DNA from: Pacificispira sp040217575
Lineage (GTDB): Bacteria > Pseudomonadota > Alphaproteobacteria > UBA8366 > Aestuariispiraceae
Assembly (NCBI GenBank): GCA_040217575.1
Contig: JAVJPW010000002.1
Coordinates: forward strand, 186,001-250,000
Length of the DNA: 64,000 nucleotides
Reading direction: 5' to 3'
Under the pieces are notes generated by a model. That model searched no databases, was not told the DNA's origin, and was given only the letters and a program-made list of their open reading frames with translations. Numbering within the stretch: the first letter of the stretch is position 1; every line of letters starts with the position of its first letter. The position numbers were made by a program, and so were the translations under genes. Shown one piece after another: positions 61,268 to 64,000 of the stretch.

Positions 61268-62458
61268 ATGCGTTTTTCCAGCATGGTACAGCGTGTCGGC
61301 GGCATGGGGGCGGATGCCTGGGCCATTCATTCGCGCACGGTCGAAAGGCTGCGCCGTGGCGAACCGGTCATCATGCTGTCGGTGGGCGAAGATCAGGGCG
61401 CGCGCACCCCGGACGCGATCGTCGCGGCGGGAAAGGCCGCGCTGGATCAGGGGTTCCACCATTATTCCCCCCTGACCGGGTCGCCGGAACTGCGCGAAGC
61501 GGTCGCCGCCCGGCACCGGGCGCTGACCGGACAGTCGCTGGGGCCCGATGATGTCGCCGTCCTGGCGGGTGCACAGAACGCGCTGTTCACCACCTTCCTG
61601 TGCCTGACCGACCCGGGGGATGAAGTGATCGTCCCCGACCCGTTCTATGCAACCTATCCCGGCGTGGTACAGGCGAACGGCGCAAAGATGGTACGCGTCG
61701 CCTGCGACCCGGAACGCGCCTTTGTCGTCGACCCGGCGGACATCGCGGCGGCCGTCACGCCGCGGACCCGCGCGATCCTGTTGAATTCGCCGAACAACCC
61801 GACCGGCGCCGTCTACCCGGCAGAGGTGATGGAGGCGGTCGCACGGATCTGCATCGACCATGACCTCTGGCTCGTCTCGGACGAGGTCTATGCCGATTTC
61901 ATCTATGAAGGATCCCATGTCGCGCCCTGCGTCCTGCCGGGCATGGCCGAACGCACGGTCACCATCGGGTCCCTGTCGAAATCCCACCGTATGAGCGGCT
62001 GGCGTGTCGGCTGGATCGCCGCGAACCGGGAATTGTGCGATCTGGTATCGGACCTGGCCTGCTGCATGCTCTACGGCCTGCCGGGGTTCATACAAAAGGC
62101 GGCGCTGGCGGCGCTGGACCCAACGTCGAACGAAATCGAATCCGACCGTCAGGCGATGCTGGCCGACTATCGCGCCCGGCGCGACCTGGTCTGCGGGCGG
62201 CTGGCCGATACGCCCGGCATCATCGTGCGCGTGCCCGCCGCCGGCATGTTCGCCATGGTCGACGTGCGCCCGTCGGGTCTGGACGATTTCACCTTTGCAT
62301 CTCGCCTTCTGGATGAAGAGGATGTCGGCGTCATGACGGGCGCGGCCTTCGGCGACAGCGCGGTCGGCCATATCCGCCTGGGCCTCGTTGCCAGCCAGGA
62401 TACGCTGGCCGACGCGTGCGAACGGATCGACCGGTTCTGCCGACGCCTGGTGGGATAG
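61268..62458 (+). CDS. Class I/II PLP aminotransferase
   Basis: 396 residues. The PLP lysine is K238 in SLSKSHRMSGWRVGW; the substrate-binding LLNSPNNPTGAVY and DEVYADFIYEG are typical of the aspartate/aromatic aminotransferase subfamily I-gamma. The amino donor cannot be told. It is separated from the upstream hydrolase by 82 bp. tRNA-Leu lies just beyond it on the opposite strand. Confidence 0.9.
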   Translation: MRFSSMVQRVGGMGADAWAIHSRTVERLRRGEPVIMLSVGEDQGARTPDAIVAAGKAALDQGFHHYSPLTGSPELREAVAARHRALTGQSLGPDDVAVLAGAQNALFTTFLCLTDPGDEVIVPDPFYATYPGVVQANGAKMVRVACDPERAFVVDPADIAAAVTPRTRAILLNSPNNPTGAVYPAEVMEAVARICIDHDLWLVSDEVYADFIYEGSHVAPCVLPGMAERTVTIGSLSKSHRMSGWRVGWIAANRELCDLVSDLACCMLYGLPGFIQKAALAALDPTSNEIESDRQAMLADYRARRDLVCGRLADTPGIIVRVPAAGMFAMVDVRPSGLDDFTFASRLLDEEDVGVMTGAAFGDSAVGHIRLGLVASQDTLADACERIDRFCRRLVG

Positions 62459-62480
62459 TTATCCGGTACTGTCGAAGAGA

Positions 62481-62567
62481 TGGTGCCCAGGAGAAGACTC
62501 GAACTTCCACGTCCTTTCGGACACAGGTACCTGAAACCTGCGCGTCTACCAATTCCGCCACCTGGGC
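62481..62567 (-). tRNA. tRNA-Leu (anticodon CAG)
   Basis: 87 nt including encoded CCA, with a long variable arm of the class II type. The acceptor stem is GCCCAGG/CCTGGGC, the D-arm has GGAATTGGTAGACGC, the anticodon loop TTCAGGT gives CAG, and the T-arm has GTTCGAGTC. It reads CTG, the most used Leu codon here. Confidence 0.96.
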
Positions 62568-62604
62568 ACAGGGGGGTTGGACACCGTATTCCGGCGCGGC
62601 GCGG

Positions 62605-62633
62605 AAGATGTCGATATCCCGCACCCTTGTCAA
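62605..62633 (-). promoter_or_regulatory. Candidate tRNA-Leu promoter
   Basis: On the minus strand TTGACA (62628-62633) is followed after 17 bp by CATCTT (62605-62610), about 38 bp before the tRNA 5' end. The -35 is perfect but the -10 is weak. Confidence 0.4.
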
Positions 62634-62812
62634 GCATCGGAATGCATCGCATCGCAACTTTGCGCGGATGATTTTTGCCGCAGGTCGGGTGCGACCAGGA
62701 ATCCCTTGGACCGCAGGGCGGGATTGGGTATAGGGTTCGGGATGGAAACGGCGCGGCGCGGCGCGCCATCCGGCGGAAATTTCAGTATCTTTTGTGCGGG
62801 AGAATGCGACAG

Positions 62813-63763
62813 ATGGCATCCGAACTGGTGACGGTCTTCGGCGGGACCGGCTTTATCGGCCGGCAGGTGGTGCGCGAACTGGCCCGGCGCGGCTGCCGGG
62901 TGCGGGTTGCGGTGCGCGACCCGGAAGAGGCATTGCCGCTGAAACCCGCCGGCGATGTCGGCCAGATCACGCCGGTTCAGGCGAACATCCGCCATGACGG
63001 GTCCGTCCGTGCGGCGGTCGAAGGGGCGGACGCGGTCGTCAATCTGGTCGGTATCCTGTACGAGGGGGAAACCCAGAAGTTCGAAACCGTGCATTCAATG
63101 GGCGCGGGCCGCGTCGCAAAGGCAGCGCGGGAGGCCGGAATTTCCCGTCTGGTCCATATGTCGGCGCTGGGCGCCTCACCGGAATCCACCGCCGCCTACG
63201 CGCGGTCCAAGGCCGCGGGCGAAGCCGCCGTGCGCGCCGAAGTGCCGGAAGCCGTCATCGTCCGGCCCAGCGTCGTTTTCGGTCCGCAGGATGACTTCTT
63301 CAACCGGTTCGCATCGCTGATGCGGTTCGCGCCGGTCCTGCCGCTGATCGGCGGGGGGGAGACGAAATTCCAGCCCGTCTATGTGGGCGATGTGGCCGAC
63401 GCGATTGTCGCCAGCCTGTTCGACCCGGCGCAGAAAGGCCGGACCTTCGAACTCGGCGGGCCGACCGTCTATAGCTTCAAACAGCTGATGGAACTGACCA
63501 TGGCCGAAACCGGCCGCCATGTGGGCCTGGTCCCGGTGCCGTGGGAACTGGCGCGGATCAAGGCGTTTTTCCTGGAAATGCTGCCGGTGCCGCCGCTGAC
63601 CCGCGATCAGGTCGAACTGATGAAGACCGACAATGTCTGTTCGGGCGATCTGCCGGGACTGTCGGACCTGGGCATCGCGGCGACCGCGGCGGAAGTGATC
63701 CTGCCGTCCTACCTGGACATCTACCGCAAGGGCGGGCGCTACAGCCCGGCCCAGCCGGTCTGA
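62813..63763 (+). CDS. Complex I NDUFA9-family NAD(P)-binding protein
   Basis: 316 residues from the ATG at 62813, chosen because GGGAG is ten bases upstream; an ATG at 62804 is in frame. The Rossmann motif VTVFGGTGFIGRQVV, then NLVGILYEGE and VHMSALGASPESTAAYARSKAAGE, match atypical short-chain dehydrogenases of the NDUFA9/NAD-dependent epimerase type. In mitochondria NDUFA9 is an accessory subunit of complex I, and alphaproteobacterial homologues are common. Its role here is presumed similar. Confidence 0.9.
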   Translation: MASELVTVFGGTGFIGRQVVRELARRGCRVRVAVRDPEEALPLKPAGDVGQITPVQANIRHDGSVRAAVEGADAVVNLVGILYEGETQKFETVHSMGAGRVAKAAREAGISRLVHMSALGASPESTAAYARSKAAGEAAVRAEVPEAVIVRPSVVFGPQDDFFNRFASLMRFAPVLPLIGGGETKFQPVYVGDVADAIVASLFDPAQKGRTFELGGPTVYSFKQLMELTMAETGRHVGLVPVPWELARIKAFFLEMLPVPPLTRDQVELMKTDNVCSGDLPGLSDLGIAATAAEVILPSYLDIYRKGGRYSPAQPV

Positions 63764-63814
63764 TCCGCCCGTCCGATCCCGGCGGTCCGGAAAGGCAACC
63801 CGGAATGGGGTGCA

Positions 63815-64000
63815 CTAAACCGGTGCGCCGCCGTAATAAACCCAGTACAGAAGCCCGCCGCCCAGCGCGATGCGGTAGAGGACGAAGGGCGTAAACCCCG
63901 CCCGTTTCAGCCATGCCATCATGACGGCAATGGCGATCAGCGCCGTCAGGAAGGAAAATCCGGCGGCGATCCCCAGATCCGCCGTCAGGCCGAAATCCCC
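63815..64000 (-). CDS. uppP: Undecaprenyl-diphosphatase UppP, C-terminal part
   Basis: Only the last 61 residues lie in the window; the start is beyond the right edge. The sequence FSFLTALIAIAVMMAWLKR, then FTPFVLYRIALGGGLLYW is the final membrane-helix pair of BacA/UppP. The enzyme recycles the undecaprenyl carrier for peptidoglycan synthesis at the inner membrane. Convergent with the NDUFA9-like gene. Confidence 0.88.
   Translation of the reverse strand, partial: GDFGLTADLGIAAGFSFLTALIAIAVMMAWLKRAGFTPFVLYRIALGGGLLYWVYYGGAPV

Overview
The window reads as the chromosome of a free-living, high-GC Gram-negative alphaproteobacterium, probably of the Rhodospirillales type. The grounds are the gene order around a hemE-adjacent origin, the hemE-hemH-hemJ-rho group, the parABS locus next to mnmE/mnmG/rsmG, a trimeric-type porin, an LptE homologue and an NDUFA9-like protein. 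I see no insertion sequences, prophage or CRISPR array. Coding density is high and most gene starts have a recognisable Shine-Dalgarno sequence. Species cannot be named from the sequence alone.

Layout. 1-16.4 kb is mixed: the N-terminal part of htpG, an MBL hydrolase, an isochorismatase-like hydrolase, a methyltransferase, two TPR proteins, a tetR-yciI-tag operon with two perfect operator palindromes, an unusual HEXXGH-motif protein, isocitrate lyase divergent from its likely regulator (ScfR/RamB type), a YcgN-like protein, and a divergent cobalamin set (cobB-cobA versus cbiD-cobK) followed by an ankyrin protein. 16.4-20.0 kb is a tightly overlapped leftward operon: the PPDK/PEPS regulatory protein, maf, aroE, coaE, dnaQ. 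20.0-20.5 kb is a 440-bp non-coding gap with an AT-rich tract, which I interpret as the replication origin. 20.5-24.6 kb runs rightward: hemE, hemH, hemJ, rho.

24.8-37.3 kb is an accessory block: a PAS protein, an L,D-transpeptidase, a Pro/Ala-rich unknown, an orphan OmpR-type regulator, an MFS transporter, an MBL hydrolase, a methyltransferase, yggS, a TPR-sulfotransferase coupled to a JmjC oxygenase, a strongly expressed porin with a textbook terminator, and a small lipoprotein. 37.4-47.9 kb is the second half of the origin region: leuS-lptE-holA rightward, meeting parB-parA-rsmG-mnmG and mnmE with its small upstream gene leftward. Two perfect parS sites lie here, one inside rsmG and one between mnmG and mnmE.

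48-64 kb holds a DUF255 thioredoxin-like protein and a quinone oxidoreductase. Next comes a leftward cluster of poorly characterised envelope-associated genes: an ExbD/MotB-like small membrane protein, a Tat-type lytic transglycosylase, two unknown proteins, and a Lon-protease-domain/transmembrane/EF-hand protein. After that are a HisC-like aminotransferase and a guanidine-II riboswitch controlling a Gdx/SugE exporter, then tRNA-Arg(CCG), a CHCC zinc-finger protein, an ABC ATPase overlapping a lipoprotein hydrolase, another aminotransferase, tRNA-Leu(CAG), an NDUFA9-like protein and the C-terminal end of uppP.

The most novel candidates are: (i) the 51.4-56.8 kb leftward cluster, whose last gene carries an apparently intact Ser-Lys Lon dyad in the cytoplasm and a periplasmic EF-hand; (ii) the TPR-sulfotransferase/JmjC pair; and (iii) a 23-bp repeat of an aminotransferase 3' end that brackets the riboswitch-exporter cassette.
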